Positions 37,301-45,076 of a stretch of 64,000 nt of DNA are shown here, one piece after another. The notes under the pieces are model-generated. The model was given only the letters and a program-made list of their open reading frames with translations. It had not been told where the DNA came from and did no database searches. This DNA comes from Parachlamydia sp. AcF125 (GTDB lineage: Bacteria; Chlamydiota; Chlamydiia; Chlamydiales; Parachlamydiaceae): positions 372,001-436,000 of the forward strand of contig NZ_JAEMUD010000002.1 in the NCBI RefSeq assembly GCF_018342475.1, given 5' to 3'. The translations under genes and the position numbers were made by a program. Within the stretch, counting starts at the first letter, position 1. Every line of letters starts with the position of its first letter.

Positions 37301-37452
37301 CCCGTTGCAAAGGGAGGTCCATCATAAAAGGAAAATAAAGGAGCTTCCTCTCGTTCCTGAATGGAACGCATGAAAATATTTTCCTTTTCCCAAAAATTTA
37401 AAACTTTTTTTTCTCGTTCGTCAAAAGATTCACTGCCAACGGGTTCTAACAT
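34336..37452 (-). CDS. ileS: Isoleucyl-tRNA synthetase
   Basis: Class I synthetase that charges tRNA-Ile. The 1038-residue length fits the long, eukaryote-like IleRS of chlamydiae. The HIGH motif appears as LPHYGHLLAGT, the KMSKS loop as AKMSKRLRNYPDP, and the CP1 editing domain sits in between (for example LIWTTTPWTLVSN). The zinc-type C-terminus of bacterial IleRS is not obvious; the tail instead has a long helical extension, as in the pseudomonic-acid-resistant eukaryote-like form. Start ATG at 37452. It stands alone, flanked by non-coding gaps. Confidence 0.97.
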   Translation of the reverse strand: MLEPVGSESFDEREKKVLNFWEKENIFMRSIQEREEAPLFSFYDGPPFATGLPHYGHLLAGTIKDVVPRYKTMKGFCVPRRFGWDCHGLPIENEIEKSQGLSGAASIEAFGIANFNEECRKIVLRYTEEWKKTVMRMGRWVDFSNTYRTMDVSFMESVWWVFKQLYEKGLVYEGFKVMPFSAKLGTPLSNFEAGENYKEVDDPSLTVAFPLENEPNTSLLIWTTTPWTLVSNLAILAGPEIDYVKIQDHASGKYYILAQPNLPRNFKEETSYTVVQQMKGKDLIGLRYIPAFSYFADRAQTGAFRVIEEGSVSTEEGTGLVHCAPAFGEVDFYAAQRAGIEIVCPVNTNGLFTAEIPEYEGLFVKDADKDIIKRLKGEGKIFQHGTIHHRYPFCWRSDTPLIYRAMSTWFVAVEKIKDNLLASNREIHWTPSHIQFGRFGKWLEGARDWAISRNRYWGTPIPIWRAEDGELIVIGSMAELEKEAGHKITDLHRHFIDDLLLERNGKVFKRVPEVFDCWFESGSMPYAQNHYPFENRELFEGNFPADFIAEGLDQTRGWFYTLTILSTALFEQPAFKNVIVNGIILAEDGAKMSKRLRNYPDPTSVVEKFGADAVRLYMMHSAAVRGEDLCFSEKGVELVLRQILIPMWNAYSFFVTYARIYDWRPSAKEELKPEAVIDQWLLSLLNKLVLQVEEGMDAYDLSAAVEPFVKFVDQLTNWYIRRSRRRFWQEEANQDRHQAFSTLYHTLLTLAKIAAPFIPFITESIYSNLRREDMPISVHLCAYPVYQKKLRNQELEKGMEAVQTVVSLGHALRKEHKLKVRQPLAAVHLACPDEPILHFLIDQQHLIAEELNVKKVEFSSNETEWVSLKAKPNFRVLGKKVGKLMKAAQQAIDTFTQAQLAELLEGKSLAVMLEGKELWVTNEDVQVERSVHSGMIAANEGMLTVALDTILTEPLLIEGLAREVINKVNTMRREAGFAVTDRICIQLETTERVKECFVQHGAYIHGEVLALQVDFLDKVDGQEWDLNGEKTKINLIKM

Positions 37453-38118
37453 AAATTATCCTGAATACCAAAAGTTATTAAAAATGTGTCACCCAAATTA
37501 TAACTAAATGCGCAATAAAAATGAGCGGAAATATTCAGCTTTAACCCCTCCATCGGCAAAGACAAGCAAAGGAAGCTAGAAGCCCAGGCTTTAAGTTTTT
37601 GCTTGTTGAGATTCCTCGTGATTGAGCCTCAATGGTAGGATTACTTCTGCAAAGCTCAATAAAAGGCCATACAGCGCAACAATGCTCGATTGATAGGAGT
37701 TCTCCCTTCTAATCTTTTTGGCCTGTTATGTTTCCTAGCTGCTCGCCTACATTCTACCGAAAGCTACCCGATTTGTGCGACGTTGCTCGAATTTCATTCA
37801 GGAGATACTATCCAACGCTTTTTAGAACTCTTTCTTATAGGCTACACAAAGCAGGGCCTGAAAAGTAAAGAAATTTCAAAAAAACTGTTTGAACGAAATA
37901 GCCCCTTCCTGAAAAATATTGGAAAATTTCTAAACTTTTTTATTTTTTTAAAAGGTTTTGCCAAAAGCAAAAAAGTTACTAGAAAATAGTTTCAATTTAT
38001 TTAAAGCTAGCAAAATAAAATTAAATTAAACACGTCAAACATAAAACTAATTGCATTATTCATTTTAATTTGTTATTATTTTTTGGATTTTTAATAAAAT
38101 TAATTAAAAAGGATTCTC
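37453..38118. other. 666-bp gap before the second BTB-like gene
   Basis: No gene that I can support. One 99-codon frame opens at a TTG (37690) but has no ribosome-binding site and no family resemblance. The last 100 bases are very AT-rich and probably carry the promoter of the downstream gene. Confidence 0.5.
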
Positions 38119-41100
38119 ATGCAAGTCTCTCAAAATTCCCCCTACTTTTATCAAAACTCTTTTCAATTTAATCACCCCTCCCACATTAAAATTTCCACCC
38201 TAGATAAACAAGAGCGTGAGGTGGATAGCGAAGTTCTCGAACAGCTGGGAATATTGAAGGACCTTTTGATCATGGATTCCGAAGAGGCAAAATCGTGCGA
38301 AGTTTCTTTGAATTTTGAGGTGAAAGTGATCGATTTTGTACTCGCTTACTCTGAAAAAAGAATCGCGTTCGCTAAAGAGAAGATATCTGACGTAGACTTT
38401 TCTCTACTTTTACACAACCAAGCAGCAAAAGAGGCTTCTTTGCTTCCAGAGATTTACCAGTTTGCATGCGTTTACTCAGTTGATCATTTGCAAAAAGCTT
38501 TACTATCCATGCGTTTAGAAGACAACTTACTGGATGAACATTGCCTTCAACTTTTGAAAAATATTGTCGATAGCGAGGAGGGTGATATCAATCAGCGTAA
38601 ATTCGCCTGCTATCTCTTGAGCGTATTGCTTAGCCAATCCCAGCCAGAGTTAGTGAAAAATCTGTTTTACCACTTCCTTCCTGAGCCTACCCTAGATAAT
38701 GCAAAAGAAACATTTGACAATATAACCGAAATATTTACTTGGTTAATGGGAAATGAGAAAACGAAGCTCCCAGCTCGATTAAACTGTCTTTATCTCTTTT
38801 TTGAAGTCCTAAACGAAAAAGAGATTTTAAAGTTATCACCCACTTTCCTTTTCGCTCTAAAAGACGCCCTTCCTCAGTTATTTGAAATGAGCCTGGTTTT
38901 ACCGACTCATGCCATTATGAGCTTGGCAACCCATATAAAGGATCCCTTTCTTGCCATAAAATTATTCGAAATACTTGACATCTCTTTTAACCTTGAAAAA
39001 GTCCATTTTAATGAAATCCTTGACTGGGGCAGCTTAATATTGAAATCCAACGACGCCGAAATGATTTTTATATGTCAGGAAAGCGTCATCGCTTCATTTG
39101 CTTTTCAAGCCATGGCTCCCCATTTTCCTTTGGATAGACTAGAGGAAATTGTAAAAGCTTTTTACGAATGTATAGTAAGCATTGAAAGAAAAGGAACATT
39201 AACCGAGCATAAAGGAACCATTTCTCCCCGCACCGCTTTTCTGAGACAGAAAAGAGTGCCAATAAGCGATCCTTACATTGTGAATTGCGCTTTTCATACG
39301 ATCGGTTCCACTTTTAAATTAATGCTTAACTCAACCAGAGATCCGCTAGAATGGTTAGAACATTTAAAAAAGCTCCTTCATTTATATTCAAAATTTAAAA
39401 ACTTTATTTTAGGAAAAAATGGAAATCCTTATTTTCTTTTTAATAAAGGTTTTTTATACACGCTAACCAATCTTGCCCTATCTCCGGAAGATATTACCCA
39501 TCAAGAATTTTTAAAAGAATTTGCAAAATTACTCGCTGATTATCAATTAATCGATCCTGAATATGCCTCTTATTGTATAGACATCTATGAAAATTCTTTT
39601 CCGGCTTTTGTGCAAGACATCCGTAAATTATGGAAAAAAGGCTCGCTTAACCTAAGCATAGAATTTTCACAAAAGCCCGAACTTGAGCAGAACTTACAAA
39701 AATTCGAGCTGCCGGTTGTGGAAAAAATAATTGCCCATCTTCGGCAAAATCAAATGGATACAGCGGTAGGTATGTTACGCGAAGAAGAAAAATTAAAGGG
39801 GCAACAAGGCCCCTTTGACAAAATCCTTTTTCGAGCAAATTTGCTAGAAGAAATCTTAAAAAACGAAAATGGTTTCGCATATGCCTTGGAATTTATAAAA
39901 AATTTTGGAAAAAAAACGCGGGGATTATTTTTAGAAACCGTAATGAATGCTCTGCCATATAAACAAGATAGCCAGGCAGAAAGTAGGATCGAATTCTTTT
40001 CTAATTTGTGGAGAGGCATTGAGCCTTTTAATGACACCAAACTGAAACAAAAATTTTATAAACAATTGATTAACTATGCGGTAAAACAACCAGTTAAAAT
40101 GAATTTAGAGATTGCAAATAAATTTTTATTACATTGTCAAGAATTTAAAGATTTACAATCTTTTCCTTCAAATTTATTTAAGTTGCTAGAATCTCTGATC
40201 ACACAGGGACAGTTAGAAGAAAATCCGCTACCTATTTTTACATTCGTCAAAGGCTTTTCCTTTATCCTCCATATGAATCCGAAAAAAGATTGTTGGCTAA
40301 AAGAAGTTAAAGATTGCCTTCTCCCTTCCATCATCGTTTCTCACGTGCTTCTTGAAGAGGAAGGGGAGAAAAAAATGCTGGATTATTTTAGCCATTTAAG
40401 GCCAAATCTGTCAGTCCTTTATCTGTTAAACAAAATGGTTCCTTTAGTGAACTATCCCAAATCTAGTGAAAAATTTATCCCCTTTTTAAATAAAATTGTT
40501 TTCCAACACATTGAAGAGTGGACTAAGCATTGGCAAGCCCTCAAAACCCCTTTCCACAAGAAAAAATTCGAAGCAAACTCACAACATCTTTACACCCTTC
40601 TTTTTAATGAAAATTTAAAAAAGTTACGACATTCAGAAGAAGGAGAAGCAAGAGAGAATTATTTGAATGTTGCTAAAAAATTATTTTTGCAAGTCACTTT
40701 AGAAAGTAAAATCCAATTTTTGCGCACTATTTTTGCCCTCTATCCTCTGGAAATCACACGAACATTCGTTCTAGATTTCTGCCGCCATGCCAGCAACCAG
40801 CTAAAACTGGCAGAAGTGGCCTCTTTAGCTACATTTTTAGGCGAAAGAGCTTTGACCCACATTTATGCGGAGAGTGAAGCGCTCTTTCAGTTCGAATTCC
40901 AGGAATTTTCCCTTCCCTTTCTCACAGCTTTAAAAGAAAGTGGGTACCACCAGGAATTTTTAAATTATATTTTATCCAGGAATGTTACCTTTAAACAATA
41001 CGCCTGTATCCACAATATGTTAGCTAGAAGTCCTAAGAAGTCTTTAGCTAGAGACAAAAGGAAATTCGAAAGCGGGGAAGAAGAGAGGGCATCGTCCGAC

Positions 41101-41172
41101 GATTTGGCATTAAACCAAATCGTCCTTTCGGGAAAAATGCAACTTAAAAAAAGAAAAAGTGAACAGCCATGA
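38119..41172 (+). CDS. Large Skp1/BTB-like domain protein, candidate effector
   Basis: 1017 residues. Residues 22-130 look like a Skp1/BTB fold: HIKISTLDKQEREVDSEVL (the first Skp1 strands, followed by an ILKDLL helix), then a helical region ending LPEIYQFACVYSVDHL. The remainder is a long leucine-rich helical solenoid without recognised motif; the tail is basic and Ser/Glu-rich (KKRKSEQ at the very end, NLS-like). It has the same overall plan as the protein at 24381: a BTB-type head plus a helical body of similar length. Ribosome-binding site AAAGGA precedes the ATG. With the F-box protein it could supply both sides of a Skp1-F-box type interface, but this is inference. Confidence 0.72.
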   Translation: MQVSQNSPYFYQNSFQFNHPSHIKISTLDKQEREVDSEVLEQLGILKDLLIMDSEEAKSCEVSLNFEVKVIDFVLAYSEKRIAFAKEKISDVDFSLLLHNQAAKEASLLPEIYQFACVYSVDHLQKALLSMRLEDNLLDEHCLQLLKNIVDSEEGDINQRKFACYLLSVLLSQSQPELVKNLFYHFLPEPTLDNAKETFDNITEIFTWLMGNEKTKLPARLNCLYLFFEVLNEKEILKLSPTFLFALKDALPQLFEMSLVLPTHAIMSLATHIKDPFLAIKLFEILDISFNLEKVHFNEILDWGSLILKSNDAEMIFICQESVIASFAFQAMAPHFPLDRLEEIVKAFYECIVSIERKGTLTEHKGTISPRTAFLRQKRVPISDPYIVNCAFHTIGSTFKLMLNSTRDPLEWLEHLKKLLHLYSKFKNFILGKNGNPYFLFNKGFLYTLTNLALSPEDITHQEFLKEFAKLLADYQLIDPEYASYCIDIYENSFPAFVQDIRKLWKKGSLNLSIEFSQKPELEQNLQKFELPVVEKIIAHLRQNQMDTAVGMLREEEKLKGQQGPFDKILFRANLLEEILKNENGFAYALEFIKNFGKKTRGLFLETVMNALPYKQDSQAESRIEFFSNLWRGIEPFNDTKLKQKFYKQLINYAVKQPVKMNLEIANKFLLHCQEFKDLQSFPSNLFKLLESLITQGQLEENPLPIFTFVKGFSFILHMNPKKDCWLKEVKDCLLPSIIVSHVLLEEEGEKKMLDYFSHLRPNLSVLYLLNKMVPLVNYPKSSEKFIPFLNKIVFQHIEEWTKHWQALKTPFHKKKFEANSQHLYTLLFNENLKKLRHSEEGEARENYLNVAKKLFLQVTLESKIQFLRTIFALYPLEITRTFVLDFCRHASNQLKLAEVASLATFLGERALTHIYAESEALFQFEFQEFSLPFLTALKESGYHQEFLNYILSRNVTFKQYACIHNMLARSPKKSLARDKRKFESGEEERASSDDLALNQIVLSGKMQLKKRKSEQP

Positions 41173-41765
41173 AGTTTAAAAATTCCCCTTTTATTTTAAA
41201 AAATTAAAAATCACCCTCATAGCAACTCCCCTAAATTAGGCTCGAATTAAAAGAAAGATTAGCCAATAATTTAGGGGAGAGATGAAAGAATCGCAGGCAT
41301 CCTTAAGGCCTCGATGCCACCCTTAAAACCCCTATATTCCTGTCTTGGCCTGGTTCAGGCTACTCCATTCTGTAAACCCCTGCTTCAAAACTTGAAGAAG
41401 AATAAAGAAAAACTAAAGGTTAGCTCAAAAGCAGGCTAACAAAAATGGATCTCTTCTAGTTGAATCCTTCTTAAGAAATAAAACCTAGCTAATTCCCTAT
41501 CGTAGAAATGTAGAAAGAGGTAGCTTTCCAAACGGCGAAAAAATGCTTGCTTACTAAAGCTTTGCTTTTTTTAGGAGTAGATCTAAATAGCGCCCTTTTT
41601 ATTTTGCTCCCTACAAATCTGGCATCGCTTTAATTCTTTTTAAGAAAACAAATAATATTTTTTAAAATTAAATTAATAATTATAATAAACCATAAAGGTA
41701 GGTTGTTTAAAATTTTTTAATATTTCGAAAGTGATGCTTAAAAATAAGCCTATTAAGGAGAAAAT
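41173..41765. other. 593-bp gap holding a decayed SRP RNA copy
   Basis: Besides the SRP-like relic at 41290-41386 (minus), this gap is AT-rich. The last 20 bases carry AAGGAG before the next gene's ATG. Confidence 0.5.
41290..41386 (-). pseudogene. Decayed second copy of the SRP RNA gene
   Basis: On the minus strand this stretch aligns over its length with the intact SRP RNA at 42535-42631, including AACCAGG, GACAGGAAT and CCTTAAGGATG. The key loop is damaged: CCAGGTCAGG has become CCAGGCCAAG and the conserved AGCAGCC has become AGGGGTT. Its ends can still pair (GCAGG with CCTGC). It has lost the residues that bind Ffh, so it is most likely a relic, or a diverged RNA with another role. Confidence 0.6.
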
Positions 41766-42353
41766 ATGAGCCGGATTAACGAATTTAAAGAGTTTTCAAT
41801 AGGCCAAAGTTCTCACTACAGAACAATTGATGTTAAGAAGAATACGGGGGAAAAAGTTTCTATTGAGCAAGCGGTTAAAGCTGTGGGAGGAAATGCTATT
41901 CAAAATTTTATAAACCGCTTTATTTTATTTTTCAAAAATCATGAATGGTATACCGCCTCTAGAATCAAGGATAAACTTAAAACCCATGATTATGAAACCT
42001 TAATGCATATTAATGAACTTTTCAGAAAAGCTTATCCTGATGACACTCAAGTGGATGACCCTCGTATTTTAAATTTTATGAATCATTTTGTTCACCCTCG
42101 CCTTGTTAAGCAGGGAAACAAAGAATTTGCCTCCACACTTTCTGGAAATTCTCGCCTCTTCTTGAAAGAATTAAAAAAAGAGCACCCTGCTGTTGTCCAA
42201 AACCTGGCGAAACTCGTAAAAGCAAATATCTCTCCTGCCGATTTATTCAATAAATTTGGAAGGGAAAACCCTACAGGAATTTTAGAAAAACTTAAAGACA
42301 ACGCCGAAGTAGACCGTATGATTGAAGAGATAGAAAAAGCAAAAAAGGGATAG
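41766..42353 (+). CDS. Hypothetical protein between two SRP RNA copies
   Basis: 195 residues, helical and basic, no signal peptide or known motif. The N-terminus starts MSRINEFKEFSIGQSSHY and the middle has NFINRFILFFKNHEW, a short hydrophobic patch followed by a charged helix. The C-terminal part is Lys/Glu-rich. Strong ribosome-binding site (AAGGAG). I do not recognise the family. A distant likeness of the NFINRFILFFK part to the LLVRFFTLGKKGV part of the paralogs at 46-52 kb may be chance. Confidence 0.65.
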   Translation: MSRINEFKEFSIGQSSHYRTIDVKKNTGEKVSIEQAVKAVGGNAIQNFINRFILFFKNHEWYTASRIKDKLKTHDYETLMHINELFRKAYPDDTQVDDPRILNFMNHFVHPRLVKQGNKEFASTLSGNSRLFLKELKKEHPAVVQNLAKLVKANISPADLFNKFGRENPTGILEKLKDNAEVDRMIEEIEKAKKG

Positions 42354-42766
42354 GAAATTTGCATGCAAAAAGCTCGACAGAGATTGTCTGGCACGGCCAA
42401 CTCAAATTCGATAAAGAGGCTCTGTCGGAAAGAATTAGCAAAATGAGGAGAAGCTCAAAGAGCAAAAAAAATTAAATAAAACCCGAAAAGTTAAATACAA
42501 GGAATTTAAAAAAAAGTTCTACCTCAATAAAAAAGGCCGGAGATTGTCTCATAGCACAAACTACATCCTTAAGGCTGCTACATTCCTGTCCTGACCTGGT
42601 TCGGACTGTTCTATTCTATGAGGTCCCCGGCTTAAAGAGAATAAAGCCAAAATAAAACATTAACTAAAAAGAGAATTAACCGCAATAGAGATTTTTATTA
42701 GGCTTTTGTGGCTGAAAAAGCCCAACCCTTTTAATCCTAGTGGGTGCTTTTTAGAAATGCTTTTCC
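42354..42766. other. 413-bp gap containing the SRP RNA gene
   Basis: Holds the minus-strand SRP RNA (42535-42631). A pair GGCTTTT/AAAAGCC near 42700-42722 lies downstream of the M48 gene and could be its weak terminator. Nothing else seen. Confidence 0.5.
42535..42631 (-). ncRNA. ffs: Signal recognition particle RNA, small bacterial (4.5S) type
   Basis: On the minus strand the core reads AACCAGGTCAGG, then ACA-GGAA-TGT (the GGAA tetraloop on a 3-bp stem), then AGCAGCC, which is the universal SRP helix-8 signature. The ends pair as GCCGGGGA with TCTCCGGC (one G-U), and the 3' side runs into TTTTTT, an intrinsic terminator. About 97 nt. This is the RNA of the particle that, with Ffh, targets nascent membrane proteins. 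The ends are estimated from the closing stem. A possible -10 (TATTCT) lies 6-7 bases upstream of the 5' end. Confidence 0.92.
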
Positions 42767-43531
42767 CTAAACTCCCTCTTTTAGATAATTTATTCTATCT
42801 TTTAAAAAAGGGTGTAAAATATCTAATCGATCTTCTCCCTCTGCCATAATGCGTGTTTTTCTCCATACGCTAGAAAGAAAGGAAATCCCTTCTTCATTCC
42901 TGTATCCTCTGTAAATGCTCCGGCAATCTTCAAAAAATTCTATAGCTGCCGCCTGTGCTTCTGGTGAACACACGGAAAAGGCTGTCTTATCGGCACACTT
43001 TTCTCTCCATTGGGAAGCTAAAGAGTAAGTAAACATTCCTGCCGCAACCCCTCCACTGCAAGCAACTCCCCCATACCACTTGCCTGATGACAAATCGGCT
43101 GATCGAGGAAATAGCACCGATAAAGCAATTGTCGTCACCATACTAGCCACCCCCGCGACTAGGCAGAGAGTTAACGAGTCATGATGCTTGATATGCGAGA
43201 TTTCGTGTGCGACAAAAAATTCTTGCGTCTCTGGAGTTAAGCATTCAAAAAAATAAGGATCTATTATGACCCCTGCTCTGCCTGGAAAAATGACGTTTCC
43301 CATTGCCTGTGCCCCTAATTCTAGACCGCTTATTTCCCTTATCTCTAATTTTTTGCAAATTTTCAATTTATGCGCCAATTCCTGAACTTTGGTTTCTAAA
43401 GTATGCCTTTCTTCTTCAGGCAAAACTTTTAGGTCTTTTTGAAAACGCAATCTGCAGGAAAAAATGCCTACAACCGCAGCGGGAAATAACCAGGTTCCCC
43501 CAGCCACTGCTAAATTTACCCAAGTATTCAT
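42767..43531 (-). CDS. M48-family membrane metallopeptidase
   Basis: Zinc protease of the HtpX/M48 type. The motif HEISHIKHHD lies near residue 128, and the third zinc ligand is in WREKCADKTA about 65 residues later. Hydrophobic segments at the N-terminus (LAVAGGTWLFPAAVVGIFSC), after the HExxH (LCLVAGVASMVTTIALSVLF) and near residue 170 fit a membrane protein with the active site on one face. 254 residues, slightly shorter than HtpX. Start ATG with AAAGGAGG. Substrate unknown; turnover of membrane proteins is inferred from the family. Confidence 0.88.
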   Translation of the reverse strand: MNTWVNLAVAGGTWLFPAAVVGIFSCRLRFQKDLKVLPEEERHTLETKVQELAHKLKICKKLEIREISGLELGAQAMGNVIFPGRAGVIIDPYFFECLTPETQEFFVAHEISHIKHHDSLTLCLVAGVASMVTTIALSVLFPRSADLSSGKWYGGVACSGGVAAGMFTYSLASQWREKCADKTAFSVCSPEAQAAAIEFFEDCRSIYRGYRNEEGISFLSSVWRKTRIMAEGEDRLDILHPFLKDRINYLKEGV

Positions 43532-43771
43532 TGCGAGCCTCCTTTTAGAGTTATTTACTTTTAATTTTAAAAATCAACCAACGGTTATTTAAGGTCTATT
43601 AGAAAATTAAAAAAATAAAAAAGCCACCTCGTCTCATTTACTCACTTTATGCATGTACATGATCTTTTTGCAATGCTTTATAAGCATGATGTGGAAAAAC
43701 CAGGAACTCTCCGCCTCTCTCGCGCCCGTTTTAAAAGGCTATATTTTTAAAAATAAAGGAGAGAAAAAGAT

Positions 43772-44290
43772 TTAAAGGAAGGATTTAGTGGCAAACGTAA
43801 CACCCGCTTCCGCAGATATTTTAAAGGTGGATAAATCTTCAAAAAAAATCTGCTTTAAAATTTGTTGCGTTTCGACAAATATCTCTTCATCAGGCTTTAA
43901 GAGGGCAATTTCCGAGGGGGTAAACCAGCGAATGCCTTCCGTTTCCTCCACATTCTGGGCAAGGGCTCCTTTTACGGGATATCCTAGATACACAAAATCT
44001 AAGTGTTGGTGAGCGGGCTGGTCTCGGTAAGCCGGAACTTCGGCAATTAAGCATACATAAGGACGCTCAAAGCTAGTGGCATTCCATCTTTCAATCCACA
44101 CATTTTCCTGTGAAAGTAAAGCCACTTCTAAACCTGTCTCTTCATAAGCCTCACGCCTAGCTGCTTCGGGAGGGGTTTCATTCGGTTCCAGATGACCGCC
44201 AGGAGGCAGCCATTTTCTCAGTTTTTTATGAAAAATGAGAAGGACTTTTTGGTTTTCAAGGATGTATACTGAACTCGTAAATTGCCTCAT
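43772..44290 (-). CDS. Nudix hydrolase
   Basis: Hydrolyses nucleoside diphosphates linked to another group. The Nudix box is complete: GGHLEPNETPPEAARREAYE followed by ETGLE, matching GX5EX7REUXEEXGU. Length 172 residues. Its start overlaps the mazG stop by four bases (ATGA), so it is translated with mazG and the two probably share a nucleotide-sanitation role. The exact substrate cannot be told from sequence. Confidence 0.92.
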   Translation of the reverse strand: MRQFTSSVYILENQKVLLIFHKKLRKWLPPGGHLEPNETPPEAARREAYEETGLEVALLSQENVWIERWNATSFERPYVCLIAEVPAYRDQPAHQHLDFVYLGYPVKGALAQNVEETEGIRWFTPSEIALLKPDEEIFVETQQILKQIFFEDLSTFKISAEAGVTFATKSFL

Positions 44291-44955
44291 TCTACCAATC
44301 CCTCCTGTTTGCGAAAATGCTGTTCAACTTTCGAAAGCGTTTTTCGAAGTGCCATCTCGGGATCGATCTTTTTATTTTCGGCATGTAAAACAAGAGAGAA
44401 TAAGGTATTCCCAATGGACTCTTCATCCTGACATTCCCAGTGGGAGTCTTTAAAACCCTCTAAAGGAAAGGCTGTTTTTTTGATTTTTTTGCCTATTTTT
44501 GCTCCCCGCATTAAAGCAGGAAGCGCTTTAGAAATCCCATCTAAAATGCTTTTCCGCTCTTGCTTTTCTTGTTGTTTAAGAGCTTCCCACTGGCTTGTAA
44601 CTTCCTCGGCTGTCTTTAATTTTTTGTCGCTGAACACATGCGGGTGACGGCGAATCAACTTAGCAATCACATGAGAAACAGGCTCGTCCATTTGAAATTT
44701 TCCCTCTTTTTGCGCCAATTTAGAGATAAAAAAGAGGTTTAAAAATAGATCTCCGAGCTCTTCTTCCATATGTTTTGCATCCCCTAAATCAACAGCTTCC
44801 ACCCATTCGGCTGCTTCTTCTAAAAGGGTTGAGCGCAAGGTTTCAAGGGTTTGTTCCCGATCCCACGGACATCCATTAGGCCCTAGCAATGTATTTAGGA
44901 CACTAAGAAGCTCTCTAATCTTTTGGAGCAAGCTTTCATCATCTGCATGGAGCAT
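44287..44955 (-). CDS. mazG: Nucleoside triphosphate pyrophosphohydrolase MazG
   Basis: Hydrolyses NTPs to NMP and PPi, removing abnormal nucleotides. The N-terminal domain shows GCPWDREQT and EEAAEWVEAVDLGDAKHMEEELGDLFLN, in which the E-E-x-x-E and E-E-L-G-D acids bind Mg2+. The C-terminal part is a second MazG-like domain, weaker. 222 residues, slightly short of the E. coli form. First gene of a two-gene operon with the Nudix hydrolase (ATGA overlap). A second, short MazG-like protein lies at 18316. Confidence 0.94.
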   Translation of the reverse strand: MLHADDESLLQKIRELLSVLNTLLGPNGCPWDREQTLETLRSTLLEEAAEWVEAVDLGDAKHMEEELGDLFLNLFFISKLAQKEGKFQMDEPVSHVIAKLIRRHPHVFSDKKLKTAEEVTSQWEALKQQEKQERKSILDGISKALPALMRGAKIGKKIKKTAFPLEGFKDSHWECQDEESIGNTLFSLVLHAENKKIDPEMALRKTLSKVEQHFRKQEGLVE

Positions 44956-45076
44956 TTAGGTACCTAGCTAAAACTAAAAAAAGCATTTTATCATTAACCC
45001 CGATTTCTACTCATCAAATTCTTGCCTTTTTTTGCCTTAAATTTCATAGTTTGACTTCCAACAAGGGAACTCCAAA

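Noticed and set aside
37690-37989. 99-codon frame starting at TTG in the gap before the second BTB-like gene
   Set aside because: No ribosome-binding site, no ATG, low-complexity Lys/Phe-rich end, no family likeness. Probably chance in AT-rich DNA.
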